Source: Dryocola sp051307055 (GTDB lineage Bacteria > Pseudomonadota > Gammaproteobacteria > Enterobacterales > Enterobacteriaceae). From it: 64,000 nt of DNA. The notes under the pieces were generated by a model that was given only the letters and a program-made list of their open reading frames with translations, made no database searches and was not told the origin of the DNA. Below, piece by piece: positions 34,076 through 43,143 of this stretch (its first letter is position 1; the number at the start of each line of letters is the position of its first letter). Location: NCBI RefSeq assembly GCF_051307055.1, contig NZ_CP149994.1:1860001-1924000 (forward strand), read 5' to 3'. The translations under genes were made by a program, and so were the position numbers.

Positions 34076-36508
34076 TCAAAGGGTATGTTCCGTTCGGGCT
34101 ATAATATCATCCTGCGCGTCCGGAGATAAGGCTGTAAAGAATGCCGAGTAACCTGCTACGCGTACCACTAAATCGCGATACTTATCAGGATGTTGTTTTG
34201 CATCCAGCAGGGTTTCACGGGAAACTATATTGTATTGCACGTGCCAGCCTTTGTGCGCCTCAAAGAAAGTCCGCAGCATAAACATCAGTTTTTCTCTGTC
34301 GCGCGGATTATCAAGCGTGGACGGATTCAGCTTCTGATTTAGCAGCACGCCGCCCAAAATTTTGCTGGTTGGCAGCTTGCCGACTGAACCGATCACCGCC
34401 GTCGGTCCCAGCCTGTCGGTGCCGGACGCGGGGCTTGCGCCTTCCGCCAGCGGAGCGGCTGCTTTGCGCCCGTCGGGCGTCGCCATGGTTGCCGCGCCAA
34501 AAGGCACGTTAGCAGAAATTGACGAAGTTCCCGCGTAATAGGTACCGCCAACCGGCCCGCGCCCAAAGCGGGTATTGTGATACTGCTTAAGCTCATCAAT
34601 ATAGGTTTGATAGGCGCGGACCAGCAGCAGATCCACTTCATCATCGTCATTGCCGTATTTAGGTGCGCCGTTAATCAGGCGCTGGCGTAACTGCTCGCCG
34701 CTAAGGCCGGCAAAATCGTTGGCCAGCGCTTCGGCCAGCTGCTGTTGCCCAATCGCTCCCTGCGCGAAGACCAGCTTACGCACCGCAGCCAGGCTATTGC
34801 CGAGGTTCGCGATGCCCACCTGCAGGCCGGAAACCCAGTCATATTTTGCGCCGCCTTGCTTAATGCTTTTACCGCGTTCGATGCAGTCATCCACCAGCGC
34901 AGAGCAGAGGATATCGTGAGCGTTTTCTTCCAGAACGGTATCCACCACGCATTCGATCTCGATAGATTTTTGCGTGTAGTAACGAATTTGCGCATCCCAG
35001 GCGGACATCACCTCATCGAAATTATTGAAGTTTCCTTCTGAAAGCGCTTTTTCCTGCGGCAGGAAAACTTTTCCGCTGGTGGCATCGCGGCCATGCTCAA
35101 GCGTTGCCAGCATCACGCGGGCAAAATTGATAAAGCTCATGCCGGTACAGCGATAGCCCCATTTGCCGCCCACGGCGGTTTCGATGCAGCCGATTGCCGC
35201 GTAGTCGTACGCATCTTCGCGGCTTACGCCCAGCCTGATGAACTCGTCGATAACAATCTCGTCGTTATTAAAGGCGGGCATACCAAATCCGCAGCGAATC
35301 ACCTGTACGCAGGCGTCGAGGAAATCATTGCTCATCCCGGCGTGGTAACGCACGCTGAGGTTTGGCTGCGTGGAACGGAGCTGGCCGCAGGATTCGAGCA
35401 CCGCATAAGAAAGCGGGTTCACCGCGTCAATCGCCTCGCCGTTAAGCAACTTTTGCCCGCCGATGGTCACGTTTTGATAGAGCGGGCTGCCCGCCGAGGC
35501 TTTCGAGTGCGAGCCGGAACGGATTTTGTTTACTTCCAGCAGCTTCAGCCAGCAGCTTTGCAGCAGTTCGATGGCCTGGTCGCGCCCCAGCGTTTGCTCA
35601 AGTTCGACATCGCGGCGATACCAGGGGTAAAGATACTGATCCAGCCGGCCAAAAGAGACGGAGTGGCCGTTGGATTCAATCTGCAGTACCAGCTGCACGA
35701 AGTAACTCAGCTGCAGCGCCTGCCAGAACGTTTGCGGCGGCTCGTGCGCGATGCGATCGCAGTTTTCCGCTATCGCCAGTAGTTCATCACGCCGGGCGAC
35801 GCGAGCCTCTTTATCCGCCATTTCTCTTGCCAGCGCGGCGTAACGCAGAATATGGTCGCTTAACGCGGCGAAAGTAATATCAACGGCTTTCAGAAACTGT
35901 TCTTTATGCAGATCGCTCCAGTCGGTGAGCTGCAAACGCTCACGCCGCTCGGCCACTTTTTCGCGCAGGCCATTAAGCCCCCGCTCCAGCAGCAACGGGA
36001 AATTCACCGCCAGGTGCGCATCGCCAGAGGTCATATTGCCTTCGGCTTTAATAATCCCGGTCGCCAGCAGCGCTTTTTGCTCGTCGGTAAACATGCCGTA
36101 GCAGCGATCCTGCACCGTCTGGCCGCGCCACCATGGGCAAATTTCATGCATCACGGTTTTATCCTCAGCGGAGACAGAGAAGCCCGCGCCCGGACGATCG
36201 CCAAGCTCGTCGATCTCCGTTTCGATCCAACCTACGGTATATTCCGGAAAGAACGGCGCGCCGCGCACCTGGCTTGCCTGATTGCCGATAATCAGCTCGT
36301 CGTGCTTGATCCAGATAGTGCGTTCGGCCAGATGATGCGCCAGCGCCAGCGCGCGACGAACCGGCAGCGGTTTATCCTGATGCTGCCGGTAGGCGGCGGT
36401 ATAGTGCCGCGCGCGCTCGGTACAGACCGGTGGCTTAACGATGTGGATTAGCGCTTCTTTATGCGCCTGAATACGCGGGCTGAGAAAGTTCAGGTTCAGT
36501 TCGGTCAT
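34076..36508 (-). CDS. ybiW: Glycyl radical enzyme YbiW (PflF)
   Basis: 810 residues, as in E. coli YbiW. The catalytic Cys441 lies in AAIGCIETAVGG, with the Glu two residues on that marks dehydratase/lyase-type radical enzymes rather than pyruvate formate-lyase. The glycyl radical Gly786 is in VRVAGYSAFF close to the C-terminus. E. coli YbiW has, to my recollection, been assigned as a 1,5-anhydroglucitol-6-phosphate lyase giving 1-deoxyfructose-6-phosphate. Its old name as a formate acetyltransferase is misleading. The activase ybiY lies five bases upstream. Oxygen-sensitive by nature, so expected to act without oxygen. Predicted cytoplasmic. Confidence 0.93.
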   Translation of the reverse strand: MTELNLNFLSPRIQAHKEALIHIVKPPVCTERARHYTAAYRQHQDKPLPVRRALALAHHLAERTIWIKHDELIIGNQASQVRGAPFFPEYTVGWIETEIDELGDRPGAGFSVSAEDKTVMHEICPWWRGQTVQDRCYGMFTDEQKALLATGIIKAEGNMTSGDAHLAVNFPLLLERGLNGLREKVAERRERLQLTDWSDLHKEQFLKAVDITFAALSDHILRYAALAREMADKEARVARRDELLAIAENCDRIAHEPPQTFWQALQLSYFVQLVLQIESNGHSVSFGRLDQYLYPWYRRDVELEQTLGRDQAIELLQSCWLKLLEVNKIRSGSHSKASAGSPLYQNVTIGGQKLLNGEAIDAVNPLSYAVLESCGQLRSTQPNLSVRYHAGMSNDFLDACVQVIRCGFGMPAFNNDEIVIDEFIRLGVSREDAYDYAAIGCIETAVGGKWGYRCTGMSFINFARVMLATLEHGRDATSGKVFLPQEKALSEGNFNNFDEVMSAWDAQIRYYTQKSIEIECVVDTVLEENAHDILCSALVDDCIERGKSIKQGGAKYDWVSGLQVGIANLGNSLAAVRKLVFAQGAIGQQQLAEALANDFAGLSGEQLRQRLINGAPKYGNDDDEVDLLLVRAYQTYIDELKQYHNTRFGRGPVGGTYYAGTSSISANVPFGAATMATPDGRKAAAPLAEGASPASGTDRLGPTAVIGSVGKLPTSKILGGVLLNQKLNPSTLDNPRDREKLMFMLRTFFEAHKGWHVQYNIVSRETLLDAKQHPDKYRDLVVRVAGYSAFFTALSPDAQDDIIARTEHTL

Positions 36509-36513
36509 GATGC

Positions 36514-37413
36514 TTATCCTCCAATCCAGGCGGTCATGCCTTTCTGGCTGGCATACTGCCCGGCAAAATGCAGCAGTCCGGGCGCATCAAGGGGCTGATG
36601 CGCGGCCAGATAGGGGACGTTCAGGAGTTTATATTTGTTGATACCTAAGGTGTGGTAGGGCAAAAAATGGATCGCTTTAGCGCCGATCTCGTCGGCGGCA
36701 AAATCGCTGATGGCGCGAACGGACCGCTCATCGGCATTAAAATCGGGGATCAGCGGAACACGGATAGTCATCTCCACGCCGTGCGCGGCAAGCCTGCGGA
36801 AGTTAACCAGCACCCGATCCACGTTGCCATCCGTCCATTGTTGAAAAGGCTGCTTATCGACATGCTTTAAATCTGCCAGCAGCAGATCCAGATGGGGTAA
36901 ACAAGGTTCGATATACTTCCATGGCACGTGCAGGCAGGACTCCACGGCGGTATGAATTCCGGCTTCCTTGCTGCGCTGCAGCAAGGCGCGCGCCAGCTCA
37001 GGCTGCATAAAAGGCTCGCCGCCGGAAAGCGTAATCCCGCCGCCGCTGCGGTCGTAGAAGGGCTTATCGCGCAGCACCTTTTCCATGATGGCGTCGGCGC
37101 TTTGCGTTTCGCCGCAGATGGTCAGCGCCTGAGTTGGGCAGCAGTCGGTGAGCGCTTTTATATATTTCTCGCTGAGTTTTTCACGGGCGATAATCAGCTT
37201 TTCATCCAGGCGTGAAACCATTTGCGGGGCAGCTTGCTGGCACAAATCGCAGCCTGCAAGACACAGGAGCTCGTCAAATAAAACATCCTGCGCACGCGCG
37301 CGGCTTTCCGGATTCTGGCACCAGCGGCAGCCGAGCGGACAACCTTTAAGGAACACAACGGTACGAATACCCGGGCCGTCATGTGTAGAGTAACGCTGGA
37401 TATTGAAAAGCAT
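36514..37413 (-). CDS. ybiY: Radical SAM glycyl-radical activase YbiY (PflE)
   Basis: 299 residues. The radical SAM cluster is bound by Cys25, Cys29 and Cys32 (CPLGCRWC), after the family start MLFNIQRYSTHDGPGIRT. An inserted ferredoxin-like segment with CLAGCDLC follows near residue 51 and CCPTQALTICGE near 90, as in glycerol dehydratase- and HPAD-type activases rather than short PflA. GGGITLSGGEPFMQP binds SAM. It should generate the glycyl radical on YbiW. First gene of the minus-strand unit ybiY-ybiW-yciT. Confidence 0.93.
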   Translation of the reverse strand: MLFNIQRYSTHDGPGIRTVVFLKGCPLGCRWCQNPESRARAQDVLFDELLCLAGCDLCQQAAPQMVSRLDEKLIIAREKLSEKYIKALTDCCPTQALTICGETQSADAIMEKVLRDKPFYDRSGGGITLSGGEPFMQPELARALLQRSKEAGIHTAVESCLHVPWKYIEPCLPHLDLLLADLKHVDKQPFQQWTDGNVDRVLVNFRRLAAHGVEMTIRVPLIPDFNADERSVRAISDFAADEIGAKAIHFLPYHTLGINKYKLLNVPYLAAHQPLDAPGLLHFAGQYASQKGMTAWIGG

Positions 37414-37427
37414 AAACAGGCCCTTTA

Positions 37428-37465
37428 ACTTTCTTTCGTAAATTAAATTACTTTCGTATGAAAGT
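37428..37465. promoter_or_regulatory. Repeated CTTTCGTA operator-like cluster between ybiY and fsaA
   Basis: ACTTTCTTTCGTA (37428-37440) is followed by ACTTTCGTATGAAAGT (37450-37465). The second is an inverted repeat with ACTTTC/GAAAGT arms; CTTTCGTA occurs twice in the same orientation. Repeated TTTCG-type half sites are common for DeoR-family repressors, so YciT is the natural candidate ligand. This is inference from motif and neighbourhood. Confidence 0.55.
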
Positions 37466-37469
37466 TTTA

Positions 37470-37483
37470 TTGATTTTGATCAG
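37470..37483. promoter_or_regulatory. FNR-like box between ybiY and fsaA
   Basis: TTGATTTTGATCAG matches the FNR consensus TTGAT-N4-ATCAA at 9 of 10 positions. It is centred about 63 bases before the ybiY start and 70 before fsaA, so it could act on either side. Control by FNR suits an oxygen-sensitive radical enzyme. Confidence 0.68.
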
Positions 37484-37546
37484 AGGATAATCAAAAGGCG
37501 AGGCTATGATGTCGACACTGAGATCTGACACAAATCCGGAGAGCTT

Positions 37547-38209
37547 ATGGAACTCTATTTAGACACTGCCGACGTAACCGCCGTTAAGCGTTTAGCTCGG
37601 ATATTACCGCTGCAGGGGGTGACGACCAATCCATCTATTATCGCCAAAGCGGGCAAGCCGCTGTGGGAAGTTCTGCCCGCGCTGCAGGATGCGCTGGGCG
37701 GTGAGGGCAAGCTCTTCGCTCAGGTGATCGCCGCAGACGCCGATGAAATGGTGCGGGAAGCGCAGCTGCTGACCAGCCGTGTGCCGGGCCTGGTCGTGAA
37801 GATCCCGGCCACGGTCGAAGGCCTGACGGCGCTCAGGCAGCTTAAAACGCTGGGGATCCCGACGCTGGGCACGGCGGTGTACGGCGCTGCTCAGGGGCTG
37901 CTGGCAGCCCTTGCCGGGGCAGAATATGTCGCGCCTTATGTGAATCGTCTGGACGCCCAGGGCGGGGACGGCATTCAGATGGTGCAGGATTTACAGCAGC
38001 TGCTGACGATGCATGCGCCGCTTTCAAAGGTGCTGGCGGCAAGCTTCCGCACGCCGCATCAGGCTATGTCATGTCTGCTGGCCGGCTGCGAGGCCATCAC
38101 GCTGCCGACAGATGTTGCCGACCAGCTGCTGACGACGCCCGCCGTCACCGCAGCCATCGCCACCTTTGAAAGGGATTGGCAGAGCGCCTTTGGCGCTTTA
38201 ACGCTATAG
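37547..38209 (+). CDS. fsaA: Fructose-6-phosphate/1-deoxyfructose-6-phosphate aldolase FsaA
   Basis: 220 residues, as in E. coli FsaA. A transaldolase-like class I aldolase with Schiff-base Lys85 in GLVVKIPAT, N-terminal MELYLDTADV, GVTTNPSIIAK and the YVAPYVNRLDAQGGDG phosphate region. It splits fructose 6-phosphate in vitro with poor affinity; 1-deoxyfructose 6-phosphate to glyceraldehyde 3-phosphate and hydroxyacetone is the likely natural reaction when coupled to YbiW. Divergent from ybiY, sharing the control region. Confidence 0.94.
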   Translation: MELYLDTADVTAVKRLARILPLQGVTTNPSIIAKAGKPLWEVLPALQDALGGEGKLFAQVIAADADEMVREAQLLTSRVPGLVVKIPATVEGLTALRQLKTLGIPTLGTAVYGAAQGLLAALAGAEYVAPYVNRLDAQGGDGIQMVQDLQQLLTMHAPLSKVLAASFRTPHQAMSCLLAGCEAITLPTDVADQLLTTPAVTAAIATFERDWQSAFGALTL

Positions 38210-38219
38210 CACCGGGCTT

Positions 38220-38405
38220 TCAGATTTCCCACGGCGATTTTTTTAGATCGCTGTCGGACGTCTCTTCGCCATTAGCGATGCTCAATAACTCCGCCTTCAA
38301 AATTTCCAGGTTATTCAGCGCCGAGGCGTGATCGCCTGCGACTAAAATATCCAGCACCGTATCAATACGCTTAGCGAGCTGTCGCGGGTCCACTGATGTA
38401 GCCAT
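38220..38405 (-). CDS. yciZ: UPF0509 small protein YciZ
   Basis: 61 residues. It matches the E. coli YciZ pattern: QLAKRIDTVLDILVAGDHASALNNLEILKAELL and a PWEI C-terminus. Function unknown; helical, soluble. The frame is open 15 codons upstream, but the ATG at 38405 with AGGATG before it fits the family length. In K-12 it is the direct neighbour of yciT; here fsaA and the ybiWY genes lie between them. Confidence 0.85.
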   Translation of the reverse strand: MATSVDPRQLAKRIDTVLDILVAGDHASALNNLEILKAELLSIANGEETSDSDLKKSPWEI

Positions 38406-38456
38406 AATGCATCCTGTTGTGTGCAGAAATAAGTGCTGAGGATAATGCAAAAAATA

Positions 38457-39029
38457 TCAGAGAGCTATATGTCTTGCCCGGGCGGTAAGCCACCGCCGGG
38501 CAAGGCGTAAGTCGGGCAGAACGTCAATATCGTGCACGATCCCGGCATCGGAAAGGGGGAGATCCAGCAGGTTTCCCTTTAGTCGTGAATCCCGCACGAT
38601 TTCCTTTGCGCCGGTATCGCCGGAAAGGGCCAGAAGAGAATGCAGGCATTCCCGGCGAAATCCCACCGGATGTCCCTGACGCTGGCGGTAATACGGCACG
38701 ACAACGGGCTTTTCCCTCAGCGCAGCGGCGACACGCTGTAGCGAAGCAGGGTGAATGAGCGGCAAATCAGCAGGCAGAATAAGCCATCCCGCTGCGTTTG
38801 CGGTTGCCCGAACGCCCAGCGCGATAGAATCGCCCATGCCGCCAGTGCCGCCTTCCGGCTTTACAAGGTGCCATTGCAGACCGGACGCTTTTACCGCCTG
38901 CAGGAGATGCCACAGCACAGGCTCTCCGTTGAGCAACGCATCCAGCTTATGTACCGACGACCCGGAAGCGAGAAACCTTTCCCCTTTTCCGGCCGCAAGA
39001 ATAATGACGGTGGGAGAGGAGGTCAGCAT
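38457..39029 (-). CDS. MobA/MocA-type molybdenum cofactor nucleotidyltransferase
   Basis: 190 residues of the NTP_transferase_3 group. The N-terminal nucleotide-binding motif is VIILAAGKGERFLASG, then KLDALLNGEPVLWHLL, LPADLPLIHP (metal-binding Asp) and GHPVGFRRECL. MocA makes molybdopterin cytosine dinucleotide, the cofactor form used by PaoABC in E. coli. Its start overlaps the paoD stop by seven bases, so it belongs to the pao operon. A dedicated cofactor enzyme for this oxidoreductase is the likely role; MocA and MobA-type specificity are not separable here by eye. Confidence 0.8.
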   Translation of the reverse strand: MLTSSPTVIILAAGKGERFLASGSSVHKLDALLNGEPVLWHLLQAVKASGLQWHLVKPEGGTGGMGDSIALGVRATANAAGWLILPADLPLIHPASLQRVAAALREKPVVVPYYRQRQGHPVGFRRECLHSLLALSGDTGAKEIVRDSRLKGNLLDLPLSDAGIVHDIDVLPDLRLARRWLTARARHIAL

Positions 39030-39976
39030 GCTTTCCCCTTATCCATGCCGCTAAGACGCGCCGCTGCCACATCGGCCAGCACGGAAAGCGCCAGCGAGTG
39101 CGCATCGCGCGCTTTAGGGAAGATCCCGATCGGGGCTTTAATTCTTGCGATATCGCGCTCCTGCCAGCCAAGCTCCTTCAGCCTTTGCGCGCGTTCAAGA
39201 TGGGTTCGTCTGCTGCCCAGAGCGCCGATGTAAAAGGGCGTAGCGGACAGCGCTGCCTGCAGGACGGGCAGCTCCCGATGAAGATCGTGATAGAGCAATA
39301 TCACCGCCGTGTCCGAATCAATGGAAGGCGAGCTTAGCGACACGCCATCGCCGATCTGAACCTCATAGCCGGCAGCCTGCGCCAGCCTGGCGGTCATCTC
39401 TGCTTCGATGGATCGGCCATAAATGACGACCCGGGCGCAGGGCCGGTAGCTGGTATCGAAAAACTCGCCGTTCCAGCCCGGCTCCCGCTCGGGAAGAATG
39501 CTTTGCAGGGACTGCGACTGCGGATGATAGCGCAGGCCCGCGGGCCTGCGCCGATCCAGCGCAGCCAGCACGGCCAGCAGCGGTACGGCGGAGCGCACGT
39601 TGTGAATGCTCAGGGTAATGCTGCCTCCGCAGGGAAGAACGATATCAAACCAGGGCGAACCCTTGCCGTAAACAACCGTGCGATCTTTCCCGGCGCTGAT
39701 GGCTTGCACAGCCTCGTAAGCGGCGGCGGCTTCAACGCAGCCGCCCGATACGAAGCCGCAATATAAGCCATCCTCCCGCACGGCCATATGCGCTCCCGGC
39801 GCACGCGCGCCGCCGCCGCGTATATCGACCAGCGTCACCAGAGCAACGGCCACGCCGGCGCTGATGGCTACAGCCGCGAAGCGCAGGATATCAATGCTGT
39901 TGTCGGTCAAAAACGCCTGTTCTGGCGTGAGCAGGCGGTCCTCTGTTTGTTCGATAACGGGGGACAGGTTCAGCAT
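39023..39976 (-). CDS. paoD: XdhC-family molybdoenzyme chaperone PaoD
   Basis: 317 residues, very similar to E. coli PaoD (YagQ): it opens MLNLSPVIEQTEDRL, then GFVSGGCVEAAAAYEAV with the conserved Cys, WFDIVLPCGG, a Rossmann-like C-terminal domain (ARVVIYGRSIEAEM) and FYIGALGSRRTHLERAQ. It binds the molybdopterin cytosine dinucleotide, supports its sulfuration and inserts it into PaoC; it is not part of the final complex. 13 bases after paoC. Confidence 0.92.
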   Translation of the reverse strand: MLNLSPVIEQTEDRLLTPEQAFLTDNSIDILRFAAVAISAGVAVALVTLVDIRGGGARAPGAHMAVREDGLYCGFVSGGCVEAAAAYEAVQAISAGKDRTVVYGKGSPWFDIVLPCGGSITLSIHNVRSAVPLLAVLAALDRRRPAGLRYHPQSQSLQSILPEREPGWNGEFFDTSYRPCARVVIYGRSIEAEMTARLAQAAGYEVQIGDGVSLSSPSIDSDTAVILLYHDLHRELPVLQAALSATPFYIGALGSRRTHLERAQRLKELGWQERDIARIKAPIGIFPKARDAHSLALSVLADVAAARLSGMDKGKAC

Positions 39977-39989
39977 CTTTTCTCCATTC

Positions 39990-42188
39990 TCAGGTAAGTT
40001 CCGGCAAGCCTTTCAGCAGCTTATCAAGCGTGAGGGGATAATCCCGCACCCGAACCCCGGTCGCGTTGTAAACCGCGTTGACGATAGCCGCACTTACGCC
40101 GCACAGGCCCAGCTCACCCACGCCTTTAGCTTTCATTGGCGAGGAGACGGGATCGGTATCGTCGAGGAAAATGACCTCCTGCTCGGGAATATCGGCGTGA
40201 ACCGGCACCTCATAGGCTGCCAGATCGTGGTTAACGAAATAGCCCAGCCGTTTGTCGACGATCAGCTCCTCCATCAGCGCCGCACCCAGCCCCATGGTCA
40301 TGGCGCCAATAACCTGGCTTCGCGCCGTTTTAGGATTGAGTATCCGGCCCGCGGCGCATACGGCCAGCATGCGGCGAACGCGCACTTCGCCGGTAGCCAT
40401 ATCTACACCCACCTCAACAAAGTGTGCTGCGAAAGTGGACTGCTGGAATTTCTTATCCAGCTCGCCGAATTCGATGGTATCTTCAGCGGTCAGCGTTCCG
40501 TGAGCGGCGGCCTCCCTGAGCTGAGCGCTGCGATCCCCGGTCTGGATCCGTTCATTGGCAAATTCCGCCGTAGCCGCATCGAAACCGAGCTTTTCCGCCA
40601 CCGCCTCCCGCAATCTGACGCAGGCTGCATAAACCCCTGCCGTTGAGCTGTTGGCGCCCCATTGTCCGCCGGAACCGGAAGAGACCGGATAATCGGAATC
40701 CCCCAGCCGTACCACCACCCTTTCCAGCGGTACGCCCAGCATTTCAGCCGCGGTCTGGGCGATGATGGTGTAGCTGCCCGTGCCGATATCGGTCATGTCG
40801 GTTTCGACGGTCACCACGCCCTGAGCATCGAGATGAACGCGCGCCCCGGAGGTTGTCACCACATTGTCGCGAAAGCCGGCTGCGACCCCCATTCCCGTCA
40901 TCCAGCGTCCATCCCGCTCCTGCGCAGGCCTGGCGTTCCGGCGGCTCCAGCCAAAGCGCTCTGCTCCCGTGCGCAGGCAGGCAATCAGTTGACGCCGGGA
41001 AAAGAAGCGTTCGGGATGGGCAGGGTCGACCTGGGTATCGTTGAGAATACGGAACGCTATCGGATCCACGCCTGCCTTCTCGGCCATTTCGTCGATGGCG
41101 ATCTCCAGGGCCATCAAACCCGGCGCCTCTCCTGGCGCACGCATGGAATTACCTTCCGGCAGATCGAGCTTTGCCAGCCGCAGCCCGGTATGGCGGTTCG
41201 CGCCCGCGTAAAGCAGCTCGGTCTGATGAACCGCCGTCTCTGGCTGGCCGCCAGGCAGGTTGCCTGACCAGCTCACATGGGCGATGGCGGCGATGCGTCC
41301 GCTTTCATCCGTCCCGATGCGGATGTGCTGGATGGTCGCCGGGCGATGCGTGGTGTTGTTGGGGATCAGGGGCCTTTGCAGCGCTATCTTGACCGGCCGT
41401 TTCGCCGCACGGGCGCCAAGGGCCGCCAGCACGGCGTCGCTGCGCAGAAAGAGCTTTCCGCCAAAACCGCCGCCGATATAGGGCGAAAGCACCCGCACAT
41501 TCTCTTTATCCAGCTTAAGCGTTTTGGCCAGCTCGTTCCGGCACCAGTTAACCATCTGGCTGGAGGTCCAGACGGTGAGCTTCTCGCCTTCCCAGACGGC
41601 CGTTGAGGCGTGCAGCTCCATAGCCATATGGCTCTGATCGGGGGTAGTGTAGGTGGCATCAAGCTGCACCGCGGACGCTGAGAAGGCGCTGGCAAAATCA
41701 CCCGTTGTTTTATCCGGCGTCTCTTCCGGCGGCGAGGTGACAGCGGGTTTTTCGTGGGCAAGATCGTAGGCGCCTTGCCCGCGGTGATAATCCACCTGGA
41801 CCAGCTCCGCCGCCGCGCACGCCTGCTCGAAGGTTTCCGCGACAACTACGGCGATGGCCTGATGGTAGTGCTCAATATCAGGGCCGCCCAGAAGCGTGGC
41901 TGCGTTCATTTCCCCTTTGCCGAGAGGACCGGCGTTATCGGCAGTGACAATGGCAAGCACGCCGGGCGCGTTGCGGGCAGCCGCAAGGTCGATCGAATTG
42001 ATTCGGCCCTTTGCGATGGCGGAGCCTACCACATAGCCATACGCCGCATCGGGCGCCTCGTCGTGTCTTTCGTAGGCATAATGGGCGGTTCCGGTAGTTT
42101 TGGCCGGGCCGTCAATACGATCGTGCGGGCGGCCAACGACCCGGAGCTGGTCGATGGGGTTATCTGTTGCAGGCTTTTCAAATTTCAT
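39990..42188 (-). CDS. paoC: Aldehyde oxidoreductase molybdenum subunit PaoC
   Basis: 732 residues, equal to E. coli PaoC. Xanthine oxidase-family large subunit that holds the Mo cofactor and oxidises aldehydes to acids. Seen: PHDRIDGPAKTTGTAHYAYE, GGGFGGKLFLRSDA, MRAPGEAPGLMALE, ETDMTDIGTGSYTI, GSGGQWGANSS, and the catalytic Glu in MKAKGVGELGLCG. Aromatic aldehydes are the E. coli substrate class. Four bases after paoB. Confidence 0.95.
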   Translation of the reverse strand: MKFEKPATDNPIDQLRVVGRPHDRIDGPAKTTGTAHYAYERHDEAPDAAYGYVVGSAIAKGRINSIDLAAARNAPGVLAIVTADNAGPLGKGEMNAATLLGGPDIEHYHQAIAVVVAETFEQACAAAELVQVDYHRGQGAYDLAHEKPAVTSPPEETPDKTTGDFASAFSASAVQLDATYTTPDQSHMAMELHASTAVWEGEKLTVWTSSQMVNWCRNELAKTLKLDKENVRVLSPYIGGGFGGKLFLRSDAVLAALGARAAKRPVKIALQRPLIPNNTTHRPATIQHIRIGTDESGRIAAIAHVSWSGNLPGGQPETAVHQTELLYAGANRHTGLRLAKLDLPEGNSMRAPGEAPGLMALEIAIDEMAEKAGVDPIAFRILNDTQVDPAHPERFFSRRQLIACLRTGAERFGWSRRNARPAQERDGRWMTGMGVAAGFRDNVVTTSGARVHLDAQGVVTVETDMTDIGTGSYTIIAQTAAEMLGVPLERVVVRLGDSDYPVSSGSGGQWGANSSTAGVYAACVRLREAVAEKLGFDAATAEFANERIQTGDRSAQLREAAAHGTLTAEDTIEFGELDKKFQQSTFAAHFVEVGVDMATGEVRVRRMLAVCAAGRILNPKTARSQVIGAMTMGLGAALMEELIVDKRLGYFVNHDLAAYEVPVHADIPEQEVIFLDDTDPVSSPMKAKGVGELGLCGVSAAIVNAVYNATGVRVRDYPLTLDKLLKGLPELT

Positions 42189-42192
42189 CGAT

Positions 42193-43143
42193 TCAGGCCC
42201 TCGCTTCCGTCAGCACAGAGGCGAGCGTACGCTTCGCCAGTATAAGTTTGAACTCGTTTTGCGGCGTTGGATGCGCGCCTGCAAACAGCCGCTCGTAAAC
42301 CTCTGCGGCCCCACAGGCCAGCTTTGCATCCGCCTCTTCAAGCCGCCAGGGTTTGTGCGCAACGCCGCCCAGCGCAACGCGGCCGCTTCCGTCGGGCTGC
42401 ACAACGGCGGCGACCGAAACCAGGGCAAAGGCGTAAGAGGCGCGATCGCGCACTTTGCGATAGATATGGGTTCCGCCCAAAGGAGGCGGTAGCGTAACGG
42501 CGGTGATAATTTCGTCAGCGGACAGCGTGGTTTCCAGATGAGGCGTATTGCCAGGCGCGAGGTAGAAATCTGCAATCGGGATGCTGCGCACGCTCCCGTC
42601 AGGGCTTACCGTCTCCACGACCGCATCCAGCAGACGCATGGCGACCGCCATATCGCTGGGATGGGTGGCGATACAGGTTTCACTTGCTCCTGTCACCGCA
42701 TGCTGTCTGCTGAAGCCTTCCAGCGCGGCGCAGCCGCTGCCGGGGTTCCGCTTGTTGCAGGGTTGGTTGGTATCGTAAAAGTAGGGGCAGCGCGTGCGCT
42801 GCAGCAGATTGCCCGCGGTGGTCGCCCGGTTGCGCAGCTGGCCGGATGCGCCCGCAAGCAGCGCCCGTGACAGCACGGCATAATCGCGACGGATGCGGGG
42901 ATCGGCAGCCAGATCGGTGTTGCGCACCAGCGCCCCGATGCGCACACCGCCATCGGCGGTCGGCTCGATGTTATCCAGCGCCAGGCCGTTGACGTCAATC
43001 AGGTGGCAAGGCGTCTCTATCTCAAGCTTCATTAAATCGAGAAGATTTGTCCCGCCCGCAATAAATTTCGCGCCCGGCGTGCGTTGGGCGCTTGCCGCCG
43101 CTTCGGCAGGCGTTTTCACTCGCTCATAAGTAAAGGCCTTCAT
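42193..43143 (-). CDS. paoB: Aldehyde oxidoreductase FAD subunit PaoB
   Basis: 316 residues (E. coli 318). The FAD-binding motif is FIAGGTNLLDLM near residue 27 and TTAGNLLQRTRC near 105. The Cys-rich insert RCPYFYDTNQPCNKRNPGSGC is the extra [4Fe-4S] site that marks PaoB within the family. Transfers electrons from the FeS subunit. ATGA overlap with paoA. Confidence 0.94.
   Translation of the reverse strand: MKAFTYERVKTPAEAAASAQRTPGAKFIAGGTNLLDLMKLEIETPCHLIDVNGLALDNIEPTADGGVRIGALVRNTDLAADPRIRRDYAVLSRALLAGASGQLRNRATTAGNLLQRTRCPYFYDTNQPCNKRNPGSGCAALEGFSRQHAVTGASETCIATHPSDMAVAMRLLDAVVETVSPDGSVRSIPIADFYLAPGNTPHLETTLSADEIITAVTLPPPLGGTHIYRKVRDRASYAFALVSVAAVVQPDGSGRVALGGVAHKPWRLEEADAKLACGAAEVYERLFAGAHPTPQNEFKLILAKRTLASVLTEARA

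Noticed and set aside
38457..38520. REP-like inverted repeat around CCGGGCGG/CCGCCGGG
   Set aside because: It lies inside the 3' coding end of the MocA-type gene and does not match a REP unit well.
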